The notes below the pieces were generated by a model. That model worked only from the letters and a program-made list of their open reading frames with translations, was not told where the DNA came from and made no database searches. A stretch of 62,527 bases of DNA from Novosphingobium aerophilum. Its GTDB lineage: Bacteria; Pseudomonadota; Alphaproteobacteria; Sphingomonadales; Sphingomonadaceae. The stretch covers positions 1 through 62,527 of the forward strand of contig NZ_JACLAU010000020.1 in NCBI RefSeq assembly GCF_014230305.1. The letters are read 5' to 3'. Each line of letters starts with the position of its first letter. The first letter of the stretch is position 1. Below, in pieces: positions 17,882 to 26,114 of the stretch. The position numbers and the translations under genes are program-made.

Positions 17882-18222
17882 CGGCGGCAAGCGGTCCCTG
17901 TGCCGGCCCGACAGGGGGGCCTGTGGATAGCCCGAGGCATAAACCACGGGAGGACAGGGCTGACAATCTCGGGGGTGGATTTCATGCCCGTTGCCGGATC
18001 CCCGATGCCCCGCTTGTGGACATGTGGACGGCGTTTCCCACAGGCTGGGGACAAGCGGGATAAGTTCCGCTTGACCGCGCAGTGTCCAGAGTCGTTGACA
18101 CTTCTCCCCTGTTCAGCCCGGGACAATTCTGGCAAGGCTCGGCTGTCCCCGGTTTCCACAGGGCCAACAGAACTCAGAATCCTTTTAAAAGAATCTCTTT
18201 TTTATTGATTGGACCCTTCGCG
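17882..18222. other. oriC: Probable chromosomal replication origin (oriC)
   Basis: This 341-bp intergenic region separates divergent genes for the DUF299 protein and hemE, the place of the origin in Caulobacter and other alphaproteobacteria. It holds DnaA-box-like 9-mers compared with TTATCCACA: 17922-17930 (8/9, reverse), 18015-18023 (7/9, reverse), 18023-18031 (6/9, reverse), 18034-18042 (7/9, forward) and 18152-18160 (7/9, forward). An AT-rich tract 18178-18210 holds the palindrome CTTTTAAAAG (18182-18191) flanked by two GAATC sites (18177-18181 and 18191-18195) that a CcrM-type methylase would modify; it could be the unwinding element. The nearby replication and segregation genes and the outward gene polarity support the call. 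I have not computed GC skew. Confidence 0.8.
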
Positions 18223-19251
18223 ATGCCCGGTCTGCTGCTCGATACCCTGTCCGGAACCAATGCTCGCCGCCGTCCGGTGTGGCTGATGCGGCAAGCGGGC
18301 CGCTATCTTCCCGAGTATCGTGAGCTGCGCGCGCAGAAGGGCGGGTTCCTGCCGCTGGTCTATGATTCCGAGGCCGCGGCCGAGATCACCCTGCAGCCGC
18401 TGCGGCGCTTCGGCTTCGACGGGGCGATCCTGTTCTCGGACATCCTGATCGTGCCCTATGCCATGGGCCAGGATCTGCAGTTCCTGGCCGGGGAAGGTCC
18501 GGCGCTGTCGCCCAAGCTGGTCGATCATGCGCTGACGGGTCTGGAGGCGGTCCCGGAACGGCTCGATCCGATCTATGAGACCGTCCGCCTGGTTCGCGCC
18601 GCCCTCACCCCGGATCAGACCATGCTGGGCTTCGCCGGCAGCCCCTGGACCATCGCCACCTACATGGTGAACGGCGAGGGCAGCCGTGACCAGCATGAGA
18701 CCCGCGCCTATGCCTATCGCGACCGTGCGGCCTTCCAGGCGATCATCGATGCGATCATCACCGTCACGGTCGACTATCTCGAGGGTCAGGCCCAGGCCGG
18801 TGCCGAAGCGGTGCAACTGTTCGATTCGTGGGCCGGCAGCCTGGCTCCGGCCGAGTTCGAACGCTGGGTGATCGCCCCCAATGCCGAGATCGTCCGCCGG
18901 CTCAAGGCGCGTTGCCCGGACCTGCCGATCATCGGCTTCCCCAAGGGCTCGGGCGAGAAGCTGGCCGCCTATGCGCGTGAGACCGGGGTCGATGCGGTGG
19001 GCATCGACGAGACGATCGACCCGCTGTGGGCTGCGCGCGAGCTGCCGGCGGGCATGCCGGTGCAGGGCAACCTCGATCCCCTGCTGCTGCTGGCCGGTGG
19101 AGCCGAACTGGAAACCCAGGCGCGGCGCGTGCTCGATGCTTTCGCCGACCGGCCGCACGTGTTCAACCTGGGCCATGGCATCGGCCAGTTCACCCCGATC
19201 GACCATGTCGAATCGCTGTTGGCGGTGGTCCGGGGCTGGCAGCGCGGCTAG
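18223..19251 (+). CDS. hemE: Uroporphyrinogen decarboxylase
   Basis: A 342-residue URO-D, which removes four carboxyl groups from uroporphyrinogen III to give coproporphyrinogen III in haem synthesis. Visible blocks: RPVWLMRQAGRYLPEYRELR with the substrate-binding Arg residues, FDGAILFSDILIVPYAMG with the key Asp, GFAGSPWTIATYMV, and LGHGIGQFTP near the end. The chosen ATG (18223) is followed by MPGLLLDTLSG. It is the first gene to the right of the probable origin and starts a run that includes hemJ. Confidence 0.96.
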   Translation: MPGLLLDTLSGTNARRRPVWLMRQAGRYLPEYRELRAQKGGFLPLVYDSEAAAEITLQPLRRFGFDGAILFSDILIVPYAMGQDLQFLAGEGPALSPKLVDHALTGLEAVPERLDPIYETVRLVRAALTPDQTMLGFAGSPWTIATYMVNGEGSRDQHETRAYAYRDRAAFQAIIDAIITVTVDYLEGQAQAGAEAVQLFDSWAGSLAPAEFERWVIAPNAEIVRRLKARCPDLPIIGFPKGSGEKLAAYARETGVDAVGIDETIDPLWAARELPAGMPVQGNLDPLLLLAGGAELETQARRVLDAFADRPHVFNLGHGIGQFTPIDHVESLLAVVRGWQRG

Positions 19252-19273
19252 CGACCCGGCCGGGCCTGTCGCG

Positions 19274-19504
19274 ATGAAGCGCACCCGGCTCAGCGTCTGC
19301 CGGCGCAAGCGGCCCTTCCCCACGCTGGACGACGCCACGCGTGCCGCCCTGGCCGGGGGCTGGGTCCTGCGCCCCTATCGCTGCGACCGTTGCGGCCGGT
19401 TCCACCTGACCAGCCGGCGCCGCGGACGGCACACTCCACTGGCGATCCGCCGGGCGCTCTTGCTCCACGATCCGTCTTCCGGCACCGGAGAGACCGTCCT
19501 ATGA
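19274..19504 (+). CDS. Small zinc-knuckle-like protein, unknown
   Basis: A 76-residue, very basic protein with a CDRC motif (Cys37, Cys40), a nearby His44 and Cys9, which together could hold one zinc. Basic runs (RRRGRH, RRALL) suggest nucleic-acid contact. It sits 22 bp after hemE and 7 bp before hemJ on the same strand, so it is probably part of that transcript. I do not recognise a named family. Confidence 0.55.
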   Translation: MKRTRLSVCRRKRPFPTLDDATRAALAGGWVLRPYRCDRCGRFHLTSRRRGRHTPLAIRRALLLHDPSSGTGETVL

Positions 19505-19511
19505 TCGTCGC

Positions 19512-19955
19512 ATGCAGCAGGCCCTCGCAATGACCTATCTCTGGCTCAAGGCCGCCCACGTCATCTTCGTGATCTTCTGGATGGCCGGCCTGTTCCTGCT
19601 GCCCCGCTACTTCGTCTACCATCAGGAGGCCGAGCCCGGCTCGCCCGAGAACGCGATCTGGACCGATCGCGAGCGCAAGGTGCTCAAGATCATCCTGTGG
19701 CCGGCGCTGGTCGTGGTCTGGGTGCTGGGCCTTGTCCTGGCGCTGCAGATCGGGGCTCTTCAGCAAGGCTGGTTCCACGCCAAGCTGGCCTTTGTCCTGG
19801 CCCTGACCGCCTACCAGTTCTGGCTGGCCGGTTATCACCAGGCGCTGGCGCAGGGCGTGCGCAAGCTCAGTGGCAAGCGGCTGCGCCTGCTCAACGAGAT
19901 TCCCGGCATGGCGGCCGCCTTCATCGTCGTCTTCGTGATCGTCAAGCCGTTCTGA
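19512..19955 (+). CDS. hemJ: HemJ-type protoporphyrinogen IX oxidase
   Basis: A 147-residue integral membrane protein with four hydrophobic segments and the UPF0093 signatures: LKAAHVIFVIFWMAGLFLLPRYFVYH, WFHAKLAFVLALTAY and RLLNEIPGMAAAFIVVFVIVKPF. The conserved His in KAAHV and Lys in HAKL are those required for HemJ activity. It oxidises protoporphyrinogen IX to protoporphyrin IX in haem synthesis, fitting the nearby hemE. An ATG at 19530 (MTYLWLK) is an equally likely start. Confidence 0.92.
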   Translation: MQQALAMTYLWLKAAHVIFVIFWMAGLFLLPRYFVYHQEAEPGSPENAIWTDRERKVLKIILWPALVVVWVLGLVLALQIGALQQGWFHAKLAFVLALTAYQFWLAGYHQALAQGVRKLSGKRLRLLNEIPGMAAAFIVVFVIVKPF

Positions 19956-19997
19956 ACCGGCCGCCGCGGCGGATTGCGCCGACTGGCCTCTTGTCAA

Positions 19998-20026
19998 TTG
20001 ACGCCCGTCCTGCCCGGGCCTATCTG
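19998..20026 (+). promoter_or_regulatory. Candidate sigma-70-type promoter of rho
   Basis: A TTGACG -35 box (19998-20003) is followed by exactly 17 bp and a TATCTG -10-like box (20021-20026). It would give rho a leader of about 105 nt, long enough for autoregulation, which is known for rho in other bacteria. The 183-bp gap 19956-20138 holds no gene. Confidence 0.5.
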
Positions 20027-20138
20027 GCAGGGGTCTCCGGCGTGGGACAGCCGCGTGCTTGCGGCGTCCGGGTCTGCTTTCCCCAAGCCCCTACGACCTT
20101 GCCGGCCATCCCAGACGCTCTGATCCGGAACTGACCAC

Positions 20139-21395
20139 ATGCATCTCAAGGAACTCAAGAAAAAGACCCCGGCCGAACTGGTCGAGATGGCCGAGGAACT
20201 GGGCGTCGAGGGCGCCAGCACCATGCGCCGCCAGGACCTGATGTTCGCGATCCTCAAGGAAGTGGCCGAGGACGGCGAGGAAATCCACGGCATCGGCACG
20301 ATCGAGGTCCTGCCCGACGGCTTCGGCTTCCTGCGCAGCCCCGAGGCGAACTATCTGGCCGGCCCCGACGACATCTACGTCTCGCCCAACCAGGTCCGCA
20401 AGTGGGGCCTGCGCACCGGCGACACCGTGGAAGGCGAGGTCCGCGCCCCCAAGGACGGCGAACGCTATTTCGCGATCACCCGGCTGATCAGCGTCAACTT
20501 CGACGATCCCGAGGCGGTCCGTCACCGGGTCAACTTCGACAACCTCACCCCGCTTTATCCCAATGAGCGCCTGCGGCTCGACACGATCGATCCCACGGTC
20601 AAGGACAAGTCGGCCCGGGTGATCGATCTGATCAGCCCCCAGGGCAAGGGCCAGCGCGCGCTGATCGTCGCGCCGCCGCGCACCGGCAAGACCGTGCTGC
20701 TGCAGAACATCGCCAAGGCCATCACCGATAACCACCCCGAGGTCTTCCTGATCGTCCTGCTGATCGACGAGCGGCCCGAGGAAGTCACCGACATGCAGCG
20801 CTCGGTGCGCGGCGAGGTCATCTCCTCGACCTTCGACGAGCCGGCGACCCGGCACGTTCAAGTTGCTGAAATGGTTATCGAAAAGGCCAAGCGTCTGGTC
20901 GAGCACAAGAAGGACGTGGTGATCCTGCTCGATTCGATCACCCGCCTCGGCCGCGCCTACAACACCGTGGTGCCCAGCTCGGGCAAGGTGCTCACCGGCG
21001 GTGTCGACGCCAATGCCCTGCAGCGCCCGAAGCGCTTCTTCGGCGCGGCGCGCAACATCGAGGAAGGCGGGTCGCTGTCGATCATCGCCACGGCCCTGAT
21101 CGACACCGGCAGCCGCATGGACGAAGTGATCTTCGAGGAATTCAAGGGCACCGGCAACAGCGAGATCGTGCTCGATCGCAAGGTCTCGGACAAGCGCATC
21201 TTCCCGGCGCTGGACGTGGGCAAGAGCGGCACCCGCAAGGAAGAGCTGCTGGTCGAGAAGAGCAATCTGGCCAAGATGTGGGTGCTGCGCCGCATCCTCA
21301 TGCAGATGGGCACGGTCGACGCGATGGAATTCCTCCTCGATAAGATCAAGGACACCAAGACCAACGAGGACTTCTTCGCCACGATGAACCAGTAA
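20139..21395 (+). CDS. rho: Transcription termination factor Rho
   Basis: A 418-residue Rho, the hexameric RNA-dependent ATPase that stops transcription and unwinds RNA-DNA hybrids. The N-terminal Rho_N and cold-shock-like RNA-binding parts ([25 protein letters not shown]) are followed by the P-loop [11 protein letters not shown] near residue 183, [16 protein letters not shown] (Walker B), and [13 protein letters not shown]. Length and motifs are those of ordinary Rho. It is translated away from the origin and its stop is 6 bp before the next start. Confidence 0.97.
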   Translation: MHLKELKKKTPAELVEMAEELGVEGASTMRRQDLMFAILKEVAEDGEEIHGIGTIEVLPDGFGFLRSPEANYLAGPDDIYVSPNQVRKWGLRTGDTVEGEVRAPKDGERYFAITRLISVNFDDPEAVRHRVNFDNLTPLYPNERLRLDTIDPTVKDKSARVIDLISPQGKGQRALIVAPPRTGKTVLLQNIAKAITDNHPEVFLIVLLIDERPEEVTDMQRSVRGEVISSTFDEPATRHVQVAEMVIEKAKRLVEHKKDVVILLDSITRLGRAYNTVVPSSGKVLTGGVDANALQRPKRFFGAARNIEEGGSLSIIATALIDTGSRMDEVIFEEFKGTGNSEIVLDRKVSDKRIFPALDVGKSGTRKEELLVEKSNLAKMWVLRRILMQMGTVDAMEFLLDKIKDTKTNEDFFATMNQ

Positions 21396-21401
21396 CCCGG
21401 C

Positions 21402-22532
21402 ATGGCAGGCGCGGCGGATCCCCAGCAGGTGGTCAGGGCGGGTATCGCCGCCCTGCAAGCCGGCGATCCGGCCCGCGGCGCCGCCTTGCTGACCGAGGCG
21501 GCGGCCGTTCTGCCGCCCGAGCAGATACCCTGGCTGGCCCTGGGCAATGCGCAACTGGCCCTGGGGCGCAACGATGCGGCCGAGGCCGCGATCGACCAGG
21601 CCCTGCTGGTCGACGGTCGTGATGTCGGCGCGCTGCTGTTCAAGGGCCTGCTGCGCGAGCGTGGCGGCGATGCCCGCGCCGCCGCCAGCTTCTTCCAAGC
21701 GGCGCTCAACCAGGCCGCGGTGACCGGTTGCCCCCCACCCTTTGCCGATCTGCTCGATTATGCCCGGCGGGCGCTCGCTGCGGCGGAAACGGGCTTTGCC
21801 GATCACCTGATGGCCGCGATCGGCGATGACGTCTCGCCGACCATGCGCACGGCGATCGACATGCTGATGGGCCGGACCGAGCCCTATCTGCAGCAACCGT
21901 CGCTGTTCTACTATCCGTTCCTGCCGCAAAAGTGGTTCTACGACTGGCGGGACTTCCCGTGGCTCGAGGACATGCTGGCCCTACTCCCGGCTATGCAGGA
22001 CGAGCTGGCCGCGGTGGAGGACGAGGCCTTCACCCCCTATGTTGTGCGCGTGCCCGGACGACCGGCGCCGAACAACCCGCTGCTCGACGATCCCGCCTGG
22101 GGGGCCTTCTATTTCTGGCGCGAGGGATCCCGCAATGAGGCGGCCGCCGCGCGTTGCCCGGCCACGCTGCAGGCCCTGTCGCTCGCGCCCATGCCGCGCA
22201 TCCCCGGTCGGGCGCCGAACGCGTTGTGGTCCCGCTTGCTGCCGGGAGCGCACATCACGCCGCATGTCGGTCTGCTCAACACCCGGCTGATCTGTCACAT
22301 CCCGATTCGTCCTGCCCCCGGCTGCACCTTGCGCGTCGGGGGCGAAACCCGGGCGTGGGAGCCCGGGGTGCCGCTGGTCTTCGACGATTCGGTGGAGCAT
22401 GAGGCGCGCAACGATGGCCCGGAGCCGCGCGTCGTCCTGCTGTTCGAGATCTGGCGCCCGGAGGTTCCGGAGGAGGATCGCGAAACCCTGTCCCGGATCT
22501 TCGCGGCCATCAATGGCTACGGCATTGGTTGA
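21402..22532 (+). CDS. Aspartyl/asparaginyl beta-hydroxylase-like oxygenase with TPR N-terminus
   Basis: The 376-residue protein has two TPR-like helical units in the first about 130 residues (GIAALQAGDPARGAALLTEAAAVLP; ALGNAQLALGRNDAAEAAIDQALL) and an Asp/Asn hydroxylase domain from about residue 215 to the end. In it, GAHITPHVGLLNTRLICHIPI and VPLVFDDSVEHEARNDGPEPRVVLLFEIWRPE supply the two His ligands for Fe(II) and the Arg for 2-oxoglutarate of this PF05118-type fold. The enzyme would be a cytoplasmic Fe(II)/2OG dioxygenase; its substrate, a peptide or lipid, is unknown. It starts 6 bp after rho, so is probably co-transcribed. Confidence 0.85.
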   Translation: MAGAADPQQVVRAGIAALQAGDPARGAALLTEAAAVLPPEQIPWLALGNAQLALGRNDAAEAAIDQALLVDGRDVGALLFKGLLRERGGDARAAASFFQAALNQAAVTGCPPPFADLLDYARRALAAAETGFADHLMAAIGDDVSPTMRTAIDMLMGRTEPYLQQPSLFYYPFLPQKWFYDWRDFPWLEDMLALLPAMQDELAAVEDEAFTPYVVRVPGRPAPNNPLLDDPAWGAFYFWREGSRNEAAAARCPATLQALSLAPMPRIPGRAPNALWSRLLPGAHITPHVGLLNTRLICHIPIRPAPGCTLRVGGETRAWEPGVPLVFDDSVEHEARNDGPEPRVVLLFEIWRPEVPEEDRETLSRIFAAINGYGIG

Positions 22533-22628
22533 GGCCGCTTCCGGGCCAGGGTCCGCCCGGCCGGCGATGGACATTCCCCGGGGCCTGTGCCAGCGTGGCC
22601 GGGTCCGTTGCCAGAGAGGAACCGGCCG

Positions 22629-22871
22629 ATGAAGGTCCAAGTCGAGGTTGACTGCACCCCCGAGGAAGCCCGCCGTTTCCTGGGTCTGCCCGATGTCAGC
22701 AAGGCCAACGATGCCTATGTCGACGCGGTGGCCAAGGCCATGCAGGGTGTCGGCAATCTGGATCAACTGCAGCAACTGAGCAAGCAGATCGCGCCCATGG
22801 GCGAGCTGGGGCTCAAGCTGTTCCAGCAGTTCATCGACGGCTCCGGCATGCGCGGGGCCAAGAAGGACTGA
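22629..22871 (+). CDS. DUF6489 family protein
   Basis: A compact 80-residue protein: MKVQVEVDCTPEEARRFLGLPD, then helical sequence with a Met- and Gln-rich end (LQQLSKQIAPMGELGLKLFQQFIDGSGM). This pattern is that of the sphingomonad/alphaproteobacterial DUF6489 family, in which the function is unknown. It is preceded by a GAGAGGAA ribosome site and lies 40 bp upstream of mnmE on the same strand. Confidence 0.72.
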   Translation: MKVQVEVDCTPEEARRFLGLPDVSKANDAYVDAVAKAMQGVGNLDQLQQLSKQIAPMGELGLKLFQQFIDGSGMRGAKKD

Positions 22872-22910
22872 CCGCCTTGCCACGGTGATGTGGCGCGGGT
22901 GCGAGCGGAC

Positions 22911-24179
22911 ATGAGCACGATCTTCGCCTTGTCCAGTGGTGCCCCACCTGCGGCGATTGCCGTCGTCCGGATCAGCGGTGCGAATGCCGCCCTGGCGCTG
23001 CGCCAGCTCGCCGGCCGGTTGCCCGTGCCCCGTCGGGCCGTCACCGCCACGCTGCGTGATGACACAGGGCTGGATCTCGACCGGGCCCTGGTCCTGTGGT
23101 TGCCCGGGCCCCACACTGCGACCGGGGAGGACTGCGCGGAGCTGCACCTCCATGGCGGTCGGGCCGTGGTGGCGGCGGTCGAGCGGGCCCTTCTGACCAT
23201 CCCCGGCTTGCGCCGGGCTGAACCGGGTGAGTTCACCCGGCGCGCCTTCCTGAACGGCAAGATCGATCTGGCCGAGGCGGAGGGCCTGGCCGATCTGCTC
23301 GCCGCCGAAACCGAGGCCCAGCGTCGGTCGGCGCTGGCCATGGCTGGGGGGGCCTTTTCGCGCCGGGTGGAGGATTGGCGGCTTCGGTTGCTCATGCTGT
23401 CGGCCGAGGTCGAGGCGGGGCTCGATTTTGCCGACGATGACGATGTCGCCAGTGCGGACTGTTCCACGTGGAACATCGCCCCCTTGCGCGACGAGCTGGC
23501 CGGTTGGCTGATGCGACCGCGTGCGGAAGCCCTGCGCGAAGGATACCGCGTGGTTCTGGCCGGGCCCCCGAACGCCGGTAAGTCAACCCTGTTCAACGCC
23601 CTGGTCGAGGCCGAGGCGGCGATCACCTCGCCCCTCGCCGGGACCACCCGCGACGTGGTGTCGCGCCCGGTGGCGATCGCAGGGGTGCCCTTTCTGTTTC
23701 TCGACACCGCCGGGTTGCGGGACGACGCGCCGGACCTGGTCGAGCGGGCGGGCGTCACCCGGGCCCGGACCGAGCTGGAGCGGGCAGACTGCGTGCTGTG
23801 GCTGGGGGCTCCGGGTGACGGCCCGGCGGGGGCCTGGCAGATCGCGGCGCAGTGCGATCGCCATGACCACAACGGGGTTACCGCGAGGCATCGGGTGTCG
23901 GCCCTGACCGGCGAGGGTCTGGACGATTTGCGCGCCGATCTGGTCGCTGCAGCCCGCCAGGCGCTTCCGGTTCCGGGTGAGGCGGCCCTGAGCGAACGGC
24001 AACATCGGCTGGTGAGCGACGCCGAGCGCGCTCTGGCCCGGGCCGTGAACATGCGTGACCCGCTGCTGGTCGCGGAGGAGCTCCGTCTGGCGCGTGTGGC
24101 CTTCGACTCGCTGCTCGGGCGCACCACCACCGAAGACATGCTCGACGCCTTGTTCGGCCGCTTCTGCATCGGCAAGTGA
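22911..24179 (+). CDS. mnmE: tRNA uridine-5-carboxymethylaminomethyl GTPase
   Basis: A 422-residue MnmE, the GTPase that works with MnmG to place the cmnm5 group on U34 of certain tRNAs. The N-terminal tetrahydrofolate-binding domain starts IFALSSGAPPAAIAVVRISG; the G domain has GPPNAGKSTLF (about residue 219), TRDVVSRPV and FLDTAGLRD; the C-terminus ends FCIGK with the conserved Cys. The ATG at 22911 is followed by the family's N-terminus; an earlier in-frame start exists at 22890. A parS palindrome lies in the coding sequence near residues 183-188 (see separate entry). Confidence 0.95.
   Translation: MSTIFALSSGAPPAAIAVVRISGANAALALRQLAGRLPVPRRAVTATLRDDTGLDLDRALVLWLPGPHTATGEDCAELHLHGGRAVVAAVERALLTIPGLRRAEPGEFTRRAFLNGKIDLAEAEGLADLLAAETEAQRRSALAMAGGAFSRRVEDWRLRLLMLSAEVEAGLDFADDDDVASADCSTWNIAPLRDELAGWLMRPRAEALREGYRVVLAGPPNAGKSTLFNALVEAEAAITSPLAGTTRDVVSRPVAIAGVPFLFLDTAGLRDDAPDLVERAGVTRARTELERADCVLWLGAPGDGPAGAWQIAAQCDRHDHNGVTARHRVSALTGEGLDDLRADLVAAARQALPVPGEAALSERQHRLVSDAERALARAVNMRDPLLVAEELRLARVAFDSLLGRTTTEDMLDALFGRFCIGK
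23460..23475. promoter_or_regulatory. parS: Probable parS site 1 (inside mnmE)
   Basis: TGTTCCACGTGGAACA is a perfect 16-bp palindrome and matches the parS consensus TGTTTCACGTGAAACA at 14 of 16 positions. It is within mnmE and encodes part of DCSTWNIA. ParB, encoded 4 kb downstream, is expected to bind it and spread. Confidence 0.82.
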
Positions 24180-24199
24180 TGGGTCGTGACCGTGTGGCC

Positions 24200-24215
24200 T
24201 GTTCCACGTGGAACA
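24200..24215. promoter_or_regulatory. parS: Probable parS site 2 (mnmE-mnmG gap)
   Basis: A second exact copy of TGTTCCACGTGGAACA, 21 bp after the mnmE stop and 51 bp before the mnmG start. Being in non-coding DNA, it is free of protein constraint. The exact repeat of a 16-bp palindrome 740 bp apart is strong evidence of function. Confidence 0.85.
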
Positions 24216-24266
24216 CGGGCGCTGGCTGTGGACCATTTCGCGGCGATCCTGTAAGCGGCCAGGCCC

Positions 24267-26114
24267 ATGCAAAGCTTCGATGTCCTGGTGGTTGGCGGAG
24301 GTCATGCCGGCTGTGAAGCCGCCGCGGTCGCGGCGCGCATGGGCGCGCGGGTGGGCCTGGTCAGCTTCGATCCCCGGACCATCGGCGCGATGAGCTGCAA
24401 TCCCGCGATCGGCGGGCTTGGCAAAGGCCATCTGGTGCGTGAGGTCGACGCCTGCGACGGCCTGATCGCACGGGCAGCCGACGCGGCGGCGATCCACTAT
24501 CGGATGCTCAACCGCAGCAAGGGCAGCGCGGTGCAGGGCCCCCGGATCCAGGCCGACCGCACCCGGTTCAAGGCGGCGATTCACGATCTTCTGGCCCGGC
24601 AGGGCCATCTTGCGGTGATCGCCGGCGAGGCCGCCGCGCTGCGCCTGGAGGGCGGCCGGGTTACCGGTCTGGACCTGGCTGACGGCACGGCGCTTGATGC
24701 CGCGGCAGTCATTCTCTGCACGGGGACGTTCCTGGGCGGCACCCTGTTCCGCGGTGAGGAACGGCTCGTCGGCGGACGCATCGGCGAGGCTTCCGCTCAA
24801 CGCCTGGCGGCCCAGATGCGTGAAGCCGCGCTGCCTCTCGCCCGGCTCAAGACCGGCACTCCGCCCCGCCTGGACGGACGCACCATCGATTGGGCTCGGC
24901 TGGAGGAACAGGCTTCCGATCCCGAGCCCTGGACCATGTCCAGCCTCACCCGCAGCCGGGTCAACCCGCAGGTGTTCTGCGCGATCACCCGCACCAATCC
25001 GGCCAGCCACGACATCATCCGCGCCAACCTGCACCGGTCCCCGCTGTTCACCGGGGCGATCGGCGCGCAGGGCCCGCGGTATTGCCCCTCGATCGAGGAC
25101 AAAATCCATCGCTTCGCCGACCGCGATGGCCATCAGGTGTTTCTCGAGCCCGAGGGCCTCGACACCCCGCTGGTCTATCCCAACGGGATCAGCACCTCGC
25201 TGCCGGCAGACGTCCAATTGGACCTGCTCCGCACGATGGAGGGTCTGGAGCGGGTGGAGATGGTCGTCCCCGGCTATGCGGTCGAGTACGATCACATCGA
25301 CCCGCGCGCGCTGCGCCGCTCGCTGGAGTTGCGGGCGCTTCCCGGCCTTTACTGCGCCGGGCAACTCAATGGGACAACCGGTTACGAGGAGGCGGCGGCA
25401 CAAGGGCTGGTCGCGGGCATGCACGCAGCCGCCGCGGTGCTCGGGCGCGAGCCGGCCGCCTTCGACCGGGCCAACAGCTACCTGGCGGTGATGATCGACG
25501 ACCTCACCCTGCACGGCGTCAGCGAGCCGTACCGGATGCTGACGGCCCGGTCCGAGTATCGCCTGCGGTTGCGCGCCAACAACGCCGCCAGTCGCCTGAC
25601 GCCACTCGCGCTGGCCTGTGGTGCTGTCGGGGATGAGCGGCGGGCCTGGTTCGAGCGGCGTGAGGCCCAGCGCCTCGCCCTCGACTCCGCGCTCGACGCC
25701 ACCGCCAGCGCGGCGGAGCTGGCGCGCACCGGCCTGCCCGTGCGCACCGACACCGGCCGGCTTACCCTGCGCGAGTGGCTGCGGTTTGCCGATGTGGACA
25801 TGGCGGCCCTGCGCCCGTGGCTGGCCGACAGCCTGCCGGATGACCCGGACCTGGTTGCCGAGATCGCCGAGGATGCGGCCTATGCGCCTTACCTGGCCCG
25901 ACAGGACAGCGAGCTGCGCGAACTGCGGGCCAGCGACGGTCTGCCGCTGGGGGACGGCTTCCCCTACGCGAGCATCGCGGGACTGTCGCGCGAGATGGTC
26001 GAACGGCTCGAGCGGGCCCAGCCGGCTACGCTGGCGGAGGCCGGACGGATCCCGGGGATCACTCCGGCAGCACTGGCCGCCCTGCTGGTCCAGGCCCGGC
26101 GGAGGGCAGCGTGA
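24267..26114 (+). CDS. mnmG: tRNA uridine-5-carboxymethylaminomethyl enzyme MnmG
   Basis: At 615 residues this is full-length MnmG (GidA), the FAD/NADH-dependent partner of MnmE in modification of tRNA U34. It begins [23 protein letters not shown] (FAD-binding GxGxxG-like), followed by [20 protein letters not shown], the flavin-site [14 protein letters not shown], and [24 protein letters not shown]. The ATG at 24267 lies 88 bp after mnmE. The stop overlaps the rsmG start by 4 bp (GTGA), so the two are probably translated together. Confidence 0.96.
   Translation: MQSFDVLVVGGGHAGCEAAAVAARMGARVGLVSFDPRTIGAMSCNPAIGGLGKGHLVREVDACDGLIARAADAAAIHYRMLNRSKGSAVQGPRIQADRTRFKAAIHDLLARQGHLAVIAGEAAALRLEGGRVTGLDLADGTALDAAAVILCTGTFLGGTLFRGEERLVGGRIGEASAQRLAAQMREAALPLARLKTGTPPRLDGRTIDWARLEEQASDPEPWTMSSLTRSRVNPQVFCAITRTNPASHDIIRANLHRSPLFTGAIGAQGPRYCPSIEDKIHRFADRDGHQVFLEPEGLDTPLVYPNGISTSLPADVQLDLLRTMEGLERVEMVVPGYAVEYDHIDPRALRRSLELRALPGLYCAGQLNGTTGYEEAAAQGLVAGMHAAAAVLGREPAAFDRANSYLAVMIDDLTLHGVSEPYRMLTARSEYRLRLRANNAASRLTPLALACGAVGDERRAWFERREAQRLALDSALDATASAAELARTGLPVRTDTGRLTLREWLRFADVDMAALRPWLADSLPDDPDLVAEIAEDAAYAPYLARQDSELRELRASDGLPLGDGFPYASIAGLSREMVERLERAQPATLAEAGRIPGITPAALAALLVQARRRAA

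Noticed and set aside
19999..20138. Tandem short repeats in the rho leader as attenuator
   Set aside because: GC-rich short hairpins exist, but none is followed by a T tract or preceded by a leader peptide that I could defend.
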